The notes below the pieces were generated by a model. It did not search any database. It was not told the DNA's origin and was given only the letters and a program-made list of their open reading frames with translations. Both the position numbers and the translations under genes were made by a program. A stretch of DNA of 64,000 bases. It comes from Mortierella sp. BCC40632. Lineage: Eukaryota > Mortierellomycota > Mortierellomycetes > Mortierellales > Mortierellaceae. The stretch lies in assembly GCA_011634665.1 (NCBI GenBank), contig WAEK01000003.1, forward strand, positions 1,830,001 to 1,894,000. The letters run 5' to 3'. Positions 24,601 through 35,600 of this stretch are shown here, piece after piece (within the stretch, counting starts at the first letter, position 1; each line of letters begins with the position of its first letter).

Positions 24601-24630
24601 AAGATACTGATCGCGAATGCTATGAGGCAT
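21625..24630 (-). CDS. FAM72: FAM72-family zinc-binding protein with long disordered extensions
   Basis: Two exons on the minus strand: 24630-24083 and 23812-21625, with donor GTAAGT, acceptor TTTTAG and a 270-nt intron. The product is about 911 residues. Residues about 145-245 match the FAM72 family: VCRMDCRHCSAVVCLRGMKA, LADTSVELYSTD, then (across the splice) SVQLIDKDYTT, CRCKIRDVACRVCGNIIGYH, PCQQC and NNGHFWMFHTD. The paired Cys motifs should bind zinc. Known FAM72 proteins are about 150 residues; human FAM72A is known to bind the uracil-DNA glycosylase UNG2. Here a Ser/Asn/Gly-rich N-terminal arm of about 145 residues and a C-terminal arm of about 660 residues (Gln, Ser, Arg and acidic clusters, including DDDGGNDSEEEEEFECPP near the end) surround the core. 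The splice falls inside the core domain, which supports the join. The role in fungi is not established. Confidence 0.85.
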
Positions 24631-27600
24631 CGTCAGTCCAGGTCACTGTACTGCAAGTAGTGTCCAATGGTCAGTCGTTGGAGATGGGGATGAGCAAAAA
24701 GAGTGTGGGAGGTTGGGCGGGAAGCGGATGTGAGCCAGAGAAGAGAAAGAGAGAAATGACGAGAACGGTGGAGAGGTGAGAAAGAGAGAGACAGCGATGA
24801 CGGTCCAGCTTGAGTCGGCGGTGGAGGTAATTCGTGAGCCAGAGACCGAGGTGAGGAGGGGACGGGGGAACCTCTAGATCTTGTCGTCCTCTGGCAGCGT
24901 GGCGAGGGAGAGACACCATTCACTAAGCCCTCTTCTCCAGGCGCGTTCCTCTCTTTCTTTCTGACTCAGACCCGTGAGATGGCTCGCACTGCCGCTGTTG
25001 CTCTTCGCGTCGTCTACCAGCTATCTTTTGAGGCGGTCTCTGAAAGGGAAGAGGAAAAGAGAAAAGAGAGAGGGGCGAGGTTCGCCTGCAAGGAAAGTGT
25101 GGTTGCGTGAGGAAGAGTATCGTCAATTTGAAAAAATAAAAATAGCTTCATTGGGGTGCACAAAAAACCCCTTCTGGCAGATTGATGCGTCATTCCAATG
25201 CATTTGCTATGCACACATTACATGAGGAGAATCCATGCACTCTTGTGCTTGTGTCTTGAAACCCAGCTTTGCCCCGAGATAGACTGACGCCGCCATGTCT
25301 CGACACTCTCATTCAAAGCGCACTAAAACTGGAAGGTCTACTCTTTTGAAAATCAAAGCCACCAACACAGCAGCCAGGGTCATTCCTCCTTGCCATGTCT
25401 CTCTGCCGCTTGGGCCATGGTTGCGCATCGCCAAGACACAGCATTGAAAATAGGATTGTCTGAATTTGATTTACTCAACCCAATGAGAAAATAAAGTTTT
25501 AAACGCCTATTTAGCGCCAAGTCGTCCTTGATCAGGGTCAAGTTTATACCACCAGTCCTTTCGAGAAATTCTTGGTAATTGCCTAGCCCAATGCTAAAGA
25601 CTTCAACTCGAAGCTGGTAAAGAAAGACAATTGTATTAGTTGGTTGAGATCAAGTGGGTGATGAGGAACTTAGGCATGGATCCGTGCAAAAAGTCCATGA
25701 GCAGCCATTGTCTAGGGTGAGATGAATAAACTATTGGTGGGATATTTCGCATACTTACAAGCGCAATCTCTGATTCATTGCATCAATACTCGGCATGCTC
25801 CCCTTCCCCCCCCCCGCCTTCATCATCCTTCTTCTCGTTCCTCATGGAGAGTACCCAGGGATCTAGTGATTAGCGCCTGAGGAGAGGGAATCACTGTCAA
25901 TATGGCACTCCGTTCCCTTTCAGTACTAGGAGCCACTCTGCAATAGTCTAGGAGAGTTACAATCTTAAATGGTAGTAGGTTGTAATCATTCACTGGAGCT
26001 CTGTTTAAGCGGTTAAAGCGAAATCGAGCCAGTTGTACTAACTAGCTCGCGTTCGATAGAGTGGTGTATTTGGTCAGTCATTTGTGCGGACGAAAACATT
26101 CAAATAAAGAAGAGTAGCCTTTGACATCGATACCATGGGTGGAAACGATCCTTTAGATCCTAGAGTTGGTCCTCGAACTACTCTACCTAGAATCGCGGCT
26201 TTTCCCCCTCTCTGCTCTTAATGACAGGGGATACCAAAAAAAAAAAAAAAAAAAAAATAGAAGGTAAGCTTTATCTTGATTTTTTTTTTTTTTTTTTTTT
26301 TTTTTGTAATAGTTGTAGTAGTTTTTAAAGTTGCCGCTCAATCTCGATTGGGAGGGCCTGGTGTACTTCCTCAATGCCTATAGATGTCAAAAAGAACAAA
26401 GATAGGAACACATAACCTCAAATAGCCCCCTGCAGATGCAGATTTTTTTTTTTTTACTAAAGAAAATGCAGAATCTACCTATGCAGAGTGCCCACGTTCT
26501 TTCATTCCCGGGGTTTTTTATACACCGAAATGATACTAATAACAGGATGATGAACAAGAATGAGAGGAGAGGAATTTGATCTATCTTGCACGTGTACCAC
26601 AGAGTACTGTGTGTACCAGTGGCAGATGCGCTCTTTGTGTTTGCAATTGACTCTTTTACCTTTGTTATTTTCTTTTTTGTTCCACAGATCTCTACAACAA
26701 CTCCACCTCTTTTTTTCGTGCCACCCTAATTGTGTAATGTAAGGAAAAGGTAAACGAACTATTCTTTCTATAGTTGGGACACAAAGAGACGAAGGCTAGC
26801 GCTTTAACTGTTGGGAGCTAAGTAGGCGCCATCTTAGGTTGTATCCAGATCATCGCATCGGGCGTTTTTTTTTTTTTTTTTTTTTTTTTTTTGTATGGCA
26901 CCTACTTGGCATCGTGGCAAATCAGAATTTTTCTCTTCTCCGGAGGGATATCTTACCTTTTCCTTTCCCCCTTGTCATAATTCTTTGGATAGTTAGTGGC
27001 AGCGGCAGTGACAGCAAGAGAACTGTTCAGCATACCAAATGTCTACGGAACCTTATTTGACAGGAGAAATGGTGCTTGGAACAAAAAGAAGGAAAGAAAG
27101 AAAAGAAGGTGGTTCGGATACGGATCGGAGCAAGAAAGGGAATGGATCAGGGGAAGGGGAAGAGGGACAAAGGGGAGGATGCCAACCAAAGGTACACGCC
27201 CTGAGGGGCTGGGAACGCTAAGAACCACGGGTGTTTTTTTGGGTAGGGGAGAGAGAAAAAGAGGAGGGAGAAAGAAAGAGAGAGAATGAGCAAAAGAGAA
27301 AGAAGGGTGTCCTGCAGGTTCAAGCAGCGTAGGCTCGATGACTAAAGGAGAAACGCGACTAGGCGTCAAACTTTTGTGCGCAGAGAAACCAAGGTTCCAT
27401 GATCAACCGGACATCTCTCTCGTTCGTGTGCGTGCGTCTTCTGTTCCTCTCACCCCCTCATTGCAATTCTACTTTATGTTATGAGTCTTGAGTCGGCGCT
27501 TGATCGAAAAAAAGAGAAGGATAAACCGTGGAAGTGATCCCATTATCCAGCTATAAAAGAGCTGAGCACGACTAGGAGTGGGTCTTTTTTTTTCTTTGCT

Positions 27601-27746
27601 TCTAGTAATTCACTGCCTTTGTTAGACTAGAGGGCACGCACATCCTGCTCAACTCACACGAGTGACGAATTGGTACGTTTTCCATCTCTCTCTTGTCCAC
27701 CTTTTGAACCCCCACCTCTTTCTTTTTCCTTTTTCAATCTCCAAGC
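24631..27746. other. Intergenic region, no gene recognised
   Basis: From 24700 to 25120 the plus strand is GA-rich in patches, fitting a leader/promoter for the minus-strand FAM72-like gene. From 25200 to 27000 the sequence is more AT-rich, stop-rich and shows T/A runs at 26236-26257, 26280-26305 and 26867-26892; I find no coding signal and suspect old neutral sequence. From 27070 to 27310 it is GA-rich. The final 200 bases form the promoter of the secreted-protein gene. No tRNA or transposase could be made out. Confidence 0.5.
27552..27559 (+). promoter_or_regulatory. TATA-box candidate for the secreted-protein gene
   Basis: TATAAAAG at 27552-27559 sits in the context CAGCTATAAAAGAGCTGAGC about 190 nt before the ATG at 27747. 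It is the best match to a TATA box I noticed upstream of any gene here. A transcription start roughly 30-60 nt downstream would leave a 5' leader of about 130-160 nt containing TTTCTTTTTCC-type pyrimidine sequence. Confidence 0.5.
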
Positions 27747-28463
27747 ATGCGTGCCTACATCTCTTTCGCGACGAGCCTCCTCCTCTTGGTCTTGTCCATA
27801 CTCTTTTCCGCACCTATGACACAAGTTCATTGTGCAGCTCTCCACAATGACTCTCCTGCAGACACCAATGACCCTGCTCCTCAAGCATTGGGCCCTCCTT
27901 CTCTCGCAGTAGAGGCTTTGATCCCCGCAGTAGAGGTCTCTGACCCCGTAGCCGATAATACCGTTGCAAGTAAACCTGCTGATGTCCTTCAGGACCCAAA
28001 AACATTCATTCCGTTATCTAACAGCGATCCCGCTGCAGGCTCACCCGAGTCAAGCACTGGGCCTGGACCCAAGGCCGGCCCTAGTCCTTCCGCGGAGCAA
28101 AAGGATGGTGGTGAGGTAGTAGGAGGATGCGAGGTCTCTGTGGGCACCGTTTTTTGTCCCAAGATCAACTCCAGCTGGATAAATGAGCTATCTATCGAGA
28201 TACCTGACTGTATCCTCAAGTCTGGGTCGACCTCTGTCTTCCGATTCTCTACTTTGACATGCACACAAGCGCTCCCGGTGCTTCGAGTCGTAAACCCTGG
28301 TATTCGATTTGTTAGTTGCCTCAATCTGGAAAACGGCTCGTCCCACTCAGGCAAAAAGACGGAAAAAGGGCACAGTCGGGCTAAGCAGGGGGAGAAGAAG
28401 AAGAAAAAAAGTGAGCAGGGGGAAGGCGTTGAGGAAAAAATTGGTACGATGAGAAAAAATTAG
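27747..28463 (+). CDS. Predicted secreted protein of unknown function
   Basis: The frame starts at ATG 27747 (context CAAGCATGCG). Residues 1-30 form a classic signal peptide: MRAY, then a hydrophobic core with LLLLVLSILF, ending around VHCA. The mature part begins with Pro/Ala/Asp-rich low-complexity sequence (about residues 31-125), then a Cys-containing segment (about residues 127-195: CEVSVGTVFC, PDC, TCTQA, FVSC) with an N-glycosylation sequon NSS. From about residue 196 the sequence becomes Lys/Glu-rich and repetitive, unlike the Cys segment. A GTTAGT that could serve as a donor lies at about 28311, so the last 50 residues may be read-through into an intron and the annotated end may be wrong. 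I do not recognise a family. It may be a small secreted or cell-wall protein. Confidence 0.6.
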   Translation: MRAYISFATSLLLLVLSILFSAPMTQVHCAALHNDSPADTNDPAPQALGPPSLAVEALIPAVEVSDPVADNTVASKPADVLQDPKTFIPLSNSDPAAGSPESSTGPGPKAGPSPSAEQKDGGEVVGGCEVSVGTVFCPKINSSWINELSIEIPDCILKSGSTSVFRFSTLTCTQALPVLRVVNPGIRFVSCLNLENGSSHSGKKTEKGHSRAKQGEKKKKKSEQGEGVEEKIGTMRKN

Positions 28464-28503
28464 AGAAAAGCTTACTAGCTTTAGTTGGAAAATGCGGGGG
28501 TTG

Positions 28504-28536
<33 letters not shown>

Positions 28537-28910
28537 GAGAACGAGACGCGACGCGTGTTTTGCATGTCTGTGGTGGGGGGGGAGGGAGGGGGAGGAGGAG
28601 AGAAAGGGGAACCCGCATTTTCGAGAGGGAAAGGGGGGGGGGGAGGTACATGCACAGGCAGTGCCAACACAGCAGCAAGCTTTGATTTCTTATTCTTGTT
28701 TTTCTTGTTTTTCTTGTTTTTTTTATGCACAGCCTAAAAAAAAATGTAATAAAAACAATACGAGCACAAGATACCTGCTTACAAGGTCGATGGTCCTTCT
28801 CTTTTTTGTCCGCCATCTGCACATGCAATAAACAACATCGAGGCCTCGAAGAGGCGAGGAGAGAAAAAAAAAAGAACAGAAAAGAGAAAACATCACACAC
28901 ACACACACAC

Positions 28911-28912
28911 GC

Positions 28913-28943
<31 letters not shown>

Positions 28944-28948
28944 GAGAG

Positions 28949-28994
<46 letters not shown>
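28911..28994. repeat. (GA)n microsatellite adjoining an (AC)n run
   Basis: A short AC run (about 28894-28910) is followed by GA dinucleotides interrupted by AAAGAG units to 28994. A mirror-image composition (AC followed by CT) occurs at 29340-29411, about 430 nt away. Confidence 0.85.
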
Positions 28995-29339
28995 AAATGA
29001 TCGAGATAGAGTGAAACTAAACACGGCATACATACCTTTATGCAGACTGCCCTGACAACAGGCAGACTCTATCGTGTCCCTTTGTTTTTTTCCTCCGAAG
29101 GAGATTGAGCACACAACAACAGCCTGAGCTGGTAAATGGAGGAGAGAAAAAAGAGAGCGAGAAAAAAGAGAGTAAAATGATAGAGAGAAGAGAGAGAGCA
29201 GGAAAGGAAAGAAAGATAGAACAAAAAGAGATCATGCATGTCGTTCTCCAACGCAGGATAGGCGAGCAATCATTCGTCCTACACTCCCACCGTCATTCCC
29301 CACTCCTCACGTCGTCCCGACGGTCCCTCATCACCCCCT

Positions 29340-29363
29340 CACACGCACACACACACACACACA

Positions 29364-29411
<48 letters not shown>
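29340..29411. repeat. Compound (AC)n-(CT)n microsatellite
   Basis: About 27 nt of AC/CA repeats pass directly into about 44 nt of CT repeats. The compound order recurs at 46943-46999 (CT then CA) and 4872-4950 (CT then GT). Confidence 0.9.
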
Positions 29412-29413
<2 letters not shown>

Positions 29414-29997
29414 CCTGCCGCCTGTCCTGTCACCCTTATAATACCTTTTTTTTTTTTCCACTCTTGGTTTTTTTTTTTTTTTTCGTCATTTGTTACCGAG
29501 GTGGGGGTGGGAGGGAGAGGGATCCAGTCCGACTTTTTTTTTTTCTGCACCTCGACTTTTTTTTTCTCACCTCTCTTGTCTTCTAACGAACCGAATCCAG
29601 CCCCATCTCTTTTCTAGGTTCCCTCTATGAGACAAAAAAATGAATAGCTGACTAACCCTTCAATCATCACCGTGCCTGCTCAAACAGTCTGTTTTTGCTC
29701 AATCAAAGAATGAACGAAATATTTGAAGTATTTGTTCTACTACTGTACTCTATTTTTTTTTTTTTTTAAGTCCCCGACAAAACTTTGTGTGAGTGTTTGT
29801 TAGGTTGGAGAGAGGATGTGCAAAAATGGGTCTTTTGCGGCTCACCACGTTCGCCCTTTTTTTTTCTTTTTTTTCCTTTTTCTTCCCGCCCTCGCCCATT
29901 CTCGTTTTCCAAAACTCTCTTTGCTCTCACTTGCTCAGAGAAAATCCAGGGAGAGAGGGGAAAAAAGAAGAGAGAAAGAGAAAGAAAGAAAGAAAGA

Positions 29998-30036
<39 letters not shown>

Positions 30037-30373
30037 TCCCGTGTCTCAATTGGTCATATGTGCACTGTCCCCTGTTTTTTTTTTCTGTTTTTTTTTCCAG
30101 ATTATTGATTCTACATACTTTGAGCATTTTGATGAGGGTTGAATTTGGTGGTATTCATTTTTTTTTTCTTCTTTAATGGTTAAAGAGTCTGACTACAGAA
30201 TGGGTCTAGGGTGGTAGTGAATGGAAGAGAGAGAAAGAGAAAGAGAAAGAGAAAGGGAAAGAGAAAGGGAACGAGAATGAGATAGAGAGAGAAAAAATAC
30301 AGTGGATATAGGATGGTCATCATTGCATGCATATTATATTTTTATTTTTTTTTTTTTTTGTTTCAAAATAAAG

Positions 30374-30405
<32 letters not shown>

Positions 30406-30595
30406 AAAAAAAGAGTCGGATATCCCGAAAGTGAGATATGCTCCTTCATGTTGTGGAAGAGGTATGGACGGGAGCGTCAGTTACGCACCCGCAAAGGAAA
30501 AACAAAAGGGAAGGGGAGAGAGAGAGAGAGAGAGATAGAGTCGACCCATGGCACAGGCGTGCATGCAGTCGATTTAGTCAACTTGATCTTTTTTT

Positions 30596-31975
30596 TTATC
30601 GTTTTGATGTTTTGGCACGCTTAGACGAGGGCACGTCTGGATGGTTTGGATGTGCATTGCGGTAATGTCTCCAACGGGGATCAATCCGGTTGAATTTCAT
30701 CCCACAGATAGTACACTCAAAAGGTTGAGCAAACGTGTGAAGGTTCTCATGACGCTTCATATCATGAAGTCGAGCAAAGGAAGAATCGCAATGCTTACAC
30801 TTGTATGGTCGTCTGCCCTCGTGGCTCGCTCCAATGTGTGTCTTCAGGTTTGAAGCTCGCGTATAGGACCGGCCGCAACCCTCCACGGGACAGAGATGGG
30901 CCCCCGTGGACGATACTGAGACTGGAGGGGATGGCTGTGAAACCAACGTGGTCGTTGCCGTTACTGCCATTGTCCCCGTTGATGGCGTGGACGAGGATAT
31001 GGAAGACAGGAACAAAGGGGGTTCCAACGATTGGGCCATGGTCGAGCCAAGTCCTTCCAACTCCAACTCCAACAGCTCCAGTGAGTCATCCTCAATGGAC
31101 GATGCGCTGAAAGACAGGGGTGAGGACGAGGGAAAGGATAACGGAGACGACGATGGCGTTTGATATGATGATGTAGTTGGTAAAACACCCGTCGTCGTGA
31201 CTTTAGACGCGACTTGGGAAGGCAGAACTGGGCTCAGTTCAGAATCCCAACCCAGGTGACTGGGGCCTTGGTTCTCGGTTGCATCAAACAACAAGGAAGT
31301 GTCTGAGGCGAGCGGTTGGGGCATGGATGTGGGCCTGACCTGGTTGATGAGGAACCCGTCCACACCCGTGGACAGGAATTTGTTCGACGATGATGGTAAC
31401 TGCGGCATATCGGTGGGGATTGCGCTGTTGTTATGGTATGTGTTTGCACCACCTTGAACAAACGTCTGATTCAGGGAGCAAAAGCCCGAATCATGGACCG
31501 ATGCGGAGTCATTGCTTTGCAATGGTGTCGACTGTTGTTGCTTTTGAAGATGCTGTTGCAGCGTCTCAATATTCTGGTCAAGTAGCTGCCGCTGTCGGAG
31601 CAACTCTCCGAGCGTCAAAGTCGTTGAAGCTCCAAAAGGCAAGAAAAGGCCACCGTTGGAGGAAAAGTTGAATTGGGGGGAGACCAATTCCGACCTCCTG
31701 TTCGGTAGCTCAGGGACAGCTCGTGGAGCAATTGGCAAGGTCGGCGACGACGTGAGGGAAAGCATATGGTTGTCCTCATAATCTGTCAGGAACATTGGCA
31801 GCAAACTTCCTCGATCGTGGAGGTCGAAAGGCTCGGGTGTGAACGTGGCAGTGGTCAAGGCGGCCACACCGCCGGCCGTCACAGGCTCATTCGCTTGGGC
31901 AGCTCCAGCACGAAGTAGAACAGCAGGGGTTACGGGCTTGGTTGACAGATGGGGCCTCTTCCCCGAGGTTTGCAT
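30596..31975 (-). CDS. C2H2 zinc-finger transcription factor, three C-terminal fingers
   Basis: Start ATG at 31975 (MQTSGKRPHL) gives 459 residues, stop at 30596. Residues about 360-445 hold three C2H2 fingers: C362/C367/H380/H385 (CPVEGCGRSYTRASNLKTH), C393/C396/H409/H413 (CKHCDSSFARLHDMKRH) and C421/C424/H437/H442 (CTICGMKFNRIDPRWRH). Linkers are of the HEGRRPYKC type. A basic tail (SSKRAKTSKR) could be a nuclear localisation signal. The N-terminal 360 residues are Ser/Thr/Pro/Gln-rich, with one short helical/coiled segment (LGELLRQRQLLDQNIETLQ) and probable activation regions. The frame stays open upstream to an in-frame ATG at 32410, but that extension is translation of a GA/CT-rich tract (Phe-Ser runs) and looks like leader. 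Target genes are unknown. The fingers resemble fungal stress or developmental regulators in layout, but I cannot name an orthologue. Confidence 0.85.
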   Translation of the reverse strand: MQTSGKRPHLSTKPVTPAVLLRAGAAQANEPVTAGGVAALTTATFTPEPFDLHDRGSLLPMFLTDYEDNHMLSLTSSPTLPIAPRAVPELPNRRSELVSPQFNFSSNGGLFLPFGASTTLTLGELLRQRQLLDQNIETLQQHLQKQQQSTPLQSNDSASVHDSGFCSLNQTFVQGGANTYHNNSAIPTDMPQLPSSSNKFLSTGVDGFLINQVRPTSMPQPLASDTSLLFDATENQGPSHLGWDSELSPVLPSQVASKVTTTGVLPTTSSYQTPSSSPLSFPSSSPLSFSASSIEDDSLELLELELEGLGSTMAQSLEPPLFLSSISSSTPSTGTMAVTATTTLVSQPSPPVSVSSTGAHLCPVEGCGRSYTRASNLKTHIGASHEGRRPYKCKHCDSSFARLHDMKRHENLHTFAQPFECTICGMKFNRIDPRWRHYRNAHPNHPDVPSSKRAKTSKR

Positions 31976-32625
31976 TTTGGCAGTTGTTGGATTGCTAGCT
32001 GACTGACGAGTAGTGGTGATAGTGCTCGAGAGGGGCTGAAGGCCGAGGAAAGAGTCAAGAAGAGTGCAGAGGGACAGAGGCAAAAGTCGTCTGTGCGAAT
32101 TCAGGCGAATCTGGGGGTGGGGAGAGTTAAAGAGTGCTGATGGGGACGAGAGTATGGGTGGGATAGGAATGAGAACGAGGATGATAATGGGACTGAGGAT
32201 GGAGATAATAGGAGTGGGAGTGGATGCAAGTAGGTTGGAAGAGAAAGATAGAGAGAGAGAAAAAGAAAAAGAAAAGGAAAAAGAGAAAGAGAAGGAAAGA
32301 AAAAGAGAAAGAAAAGCTGAGAGAGGAAAATAGAAGGACGCAAGAAACAAGTCCGGAAGTGGGCTGGAAATGGGCGAGGGGGAGTGATCCGCCAAGATCT
32401 GCCCTCCCATGGCTCATTTAGCCAGCGGGTTGACTTCGTGCGACATTGTTTTGTATTGAAATGGGTTATTTTATTCGGACAGGAGGGGGAATGCTTTCTT
32501 TTTTTCTTTTTTTTCTTTTTCTGACTCTTTCCTCCCCCTGACTGGCCAGTGTGCCAAAAAAAGCTGGACCATTAACATGCTCGCGCCTAGCCAAGTTAAA
32601 ATCCAATTTCACGTCTCGTCCATTT
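31976..32625 (-). promoter_or_regulatory. Leader/promoter side of the zinc-finger gene and 3' flank of the Ca2+-ATPase gene
   Basis: The segment 32230-32330 is GA-rich on the plus strand, so pyrimidine-rich on the coding strand of the zinc-finger gene. Nearer the ATPase stop (32496-32520) there is a T-rich block that on the minus strand is A-rich and could take part in ATPase transcript 3'-end formation. No separate gene is seen. Confidence 0.4.
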
Positions 32626-35600
32626 TTAGTTGTTCTCTCCATCACGGTCCTTCTTAATAAACTTCCACAGACGGTTCCTTGTCTTGTCCTCCTCATCATC
32701 GTGGCGGCGATGACCGCCATGCTTGGGCTTGCGAATCGAGTCGAACAGGTTGCTCTGGATAGTAGCATGTTGAGCAACGCCCTCCCAACCCAAGGTTGCA
32801 GTCTTGACCAGAGGCTGACGCTCTTCAGAATCTTGCGAGATCACCTTCTCTGGGATCAAATGCTTTGGCAACAGTCTCAGGCACAGACCCACAGGTAGTG
32901 ACAGAGAGCCAATCAAGAGCGTCACCAGCCACTGGTTGCCAGTCAAAGGAACTGTCTTGAAGGCCTTGCCACCAAACTCAACAATAACGAACTGGCATCC
33001 CAACACAATGACCTGGACAAGCACAAAGATCTTGTTGTTGTGCAAGTTCTTGAACACGTTCAACGAGTCGTCGATTCGACGGCAGTTGAGTTCGTTAAAG
33101 ACCTGGAGGAAGACAAAGGTGTTAAAGATCATGGTGCGGAGCACAGCCTCGTTATGGTCCGAGATGGTGCCGTCGGGGTTCTGGAGATGGAAGAGACGAC
33201 CGCCGTACTTGAGAAGCGCAAGGTTGACAGCAATCTGGAAAAGAGCTTGGCCGAGAATCATCTTCCACATGTTAAAGTTGATCAGAGGAGCCGTCTTGGC
33301 CGTAGGCAGACGCTTCAAGACATCAGGGCTTGGGGGTTCGGTTGCCAGGGCAAGAGCAGCAAGCGTGTCCATGATCAAGTTCACCCAGAGCAACTGGACA
33401 GCCGACAGAACCGATTCGTTGTTCTCTGAAGTAACGGCAGAAATAAACGACAGAACCACAGCCGTGATGTTGACCGTCAACTGGAACTGCAAGAACTTGC
33501 GAACCGAGTCATTGACAGCACGACCCCACATGAGCGACTTGAGAATACTGCTAAAGTTATCATCCATCAGAACAATAGCCGAGGCCTCCTTGGCGACTTC
33601 TGTACCGGTGATACCCATCGAGAATCCGACATCAGCCATCTTGAGAGCAGGTCCGTCATTCGTACCATCGCCTGTCATAGCAACAACTTCACCCAGTTCC
33701 TGGAGGCAGCGCACAACAATCGTCTTGTCCGTGGGCGAGCTACGGGCGAGGACCTGGAGACGAGTCATGGCCTCAATCTGTTGCTCCTTGGTGAGGTTAC
33801 GGAATTCGGGACCAGTCATTGCCAATCCTCCCTTCTTCAAGATACCAGCATTTGTTGCGATGGCGCGGGCGGTCTGAAGGTTGTCTCCAGTGATCATGCG
33901 AACTGCCACACCAGCTCTCTCGAAACTCTTGACGCTCTCGACCACACCGGGACGCAGGGGATCCATGATACCGACGACTCCAAGGCAGACAAGCTTGCTG
34001 TTAGGGGCCTCATCGTCCGAGAACTTTTTAAACTCGCTCGAAGAAACGTCACGGTAGGAAAGAGCAATGGTACGCAGGGCCTGGTCGGCATATCGGCTGA
34101 TAATCTGTTCAAAGCGAGAGCGGGCGGTTTCGTCCAAGCTCTTGACATCTCCATCGGCATCAACATAGTGGGTGCAGCCCCGGAGAACAATCTCGGAGGC
34201 TCCCTTGACATAAAGACGGTACTTTTCTGCTCCCTCGGGTGTCTCGGCAACGCAAGACATGGTCTTCTTGAGCGAGCTGAAGGGGTAGACCTTGACAAGC
34301 TTGACATCTGCACGAATGTTGCTGTACGAAGCGCCCAAGGACTTGATGAATCCCAACAAGGCCGACTCGGTCTTGGAGCCAATAAAGGTTGCGTTACCAT
34401 GTTCGTCCTTGTCCTCGAAAGCAGAAGAGTTCAGGGCAATACCCTCAATAATGATCTGAGATACATTAGGGCTGACCTCGTCCTTCCATTCCTTAACCTT
34501 GTCCTGGCTTGTGAATGACTTGAGCGAGAGTGTGCCCTGAACAACGGTCATCTTGTTTTGAGTCAGGGTTCCTGTCTTGTCTGAGCAGACGGTCGTGGCA
34601 TTACCCATGGTCTCGCAGGCAGAGAGGACACGGACCAAGTTGTTATCCTTCAACATTTGTGTGGTAGCATAAGCAAGAGCAAGAGTGACAGCCATGGGCA
34701 GACCCTCGGGGACGGCAACAACAACGATCGTGATCGCCTGAATGACAATCTTGACCATGTCGGAGAAGATCTCTGAACCAGAGGGGTATTCCTCACCCGA
34801 CAATGCCAACTGGACAAAGTACTTGACGATGAGTGTCACAAGCATGGCAATGGCAGCAGCCATACCGAGCTTGGCAATCGATTCAGCAAGGATATCGAGC
34901 TTGATCTGGAGAGGAGTCTCTTCAGGTGTAGCTCCGCGCATAGCCATCATGGTGTTGCCAAAGAATGAGTTGGGTCCAACGGCTGTGACCAGCATACGTC
35001 CAGTGCCATCGAGAACCTTGGAGCCCGAAATGATGTAACAGTGCTCTTCTGTGTCCTTCTTCATTGCGTCCGACTCTCCTGTGGCACTGCTCTCATCACA
35101 GGTAATGTTGTGGCTGCTCAAGATAATACCATCGACGGCCAAGAGGTCGCCAGGCTCCATCAACAACACATCTCCGACGACGATTTCCTTGACATTGACC
35201 TCCTGTTCACGGCCATCGCGCAGTACCTTGACGCAACGGTCATCCTTCTTGGCATTCAGCTTGCGGAACTGGCGTTCCTTTTGGTAATCGTTAATAGCAT
35301 TGGTAAAGACGACAGCAGCAACGGCGGCAAGAATGGCAGCACCCTCAACCCAGCCGACGCGGGGCTCGCCGGGCTTGTGGTGAGGACCATAGTCCTCATA
35401 GACACTGACGCCGAGGGAAACAAAAGCAGCAATTGAGAGCAAAACTATGAATGAGAAAGAGAGAGAGAGAGAGAGAGCAAGAGAAAGAAAGAAGTCAGTC
35501 GGAGGGTAAAGATGGCAAAAGTAGTGACAGAAGCAGCAATGTGCAGGAGCAGTGCAGTTAGAAACCTACTCAGCGTGCGGTCATTGTAAGCCTTGACGAC

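Larger units (their letters stand above)
28464..30595. other. Convergent intergenic region with dense microsatellites
   Basis: This lies between the 3' ends of the secreted-protein gene and the zinc-finger gene. It contains an A run (28505-28533), G-rich patches (28570-28590, 28633-28645), an AC run (28894-28910), GA tracts (28915-28993), an AC-then-CT compound tract (29340-29411), T runs (29449-29459, 29468-29483), GA tracts (30004-30034), and A runs near 30373-30410. Apparent frames here are Ser-Leu, Arg-Glu or Lys repeats and are rejected. I see no gene. Confidence 0.55.

Noticed and set aside
28894..29411. Regularly spaced repeats that could suggest a repeat array such as CRISPR
   Set aside because: They are simple dinucleotide microsatellites without unique spacers in a eukaryotic genome.
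32936..34518. Plus-strand frames of 313 and 245 residues opposite the Ca2+-ATPase
   Set aside because: They are antisense shadows of a strongly conserved coding exon and show no family-like sequence of their own.
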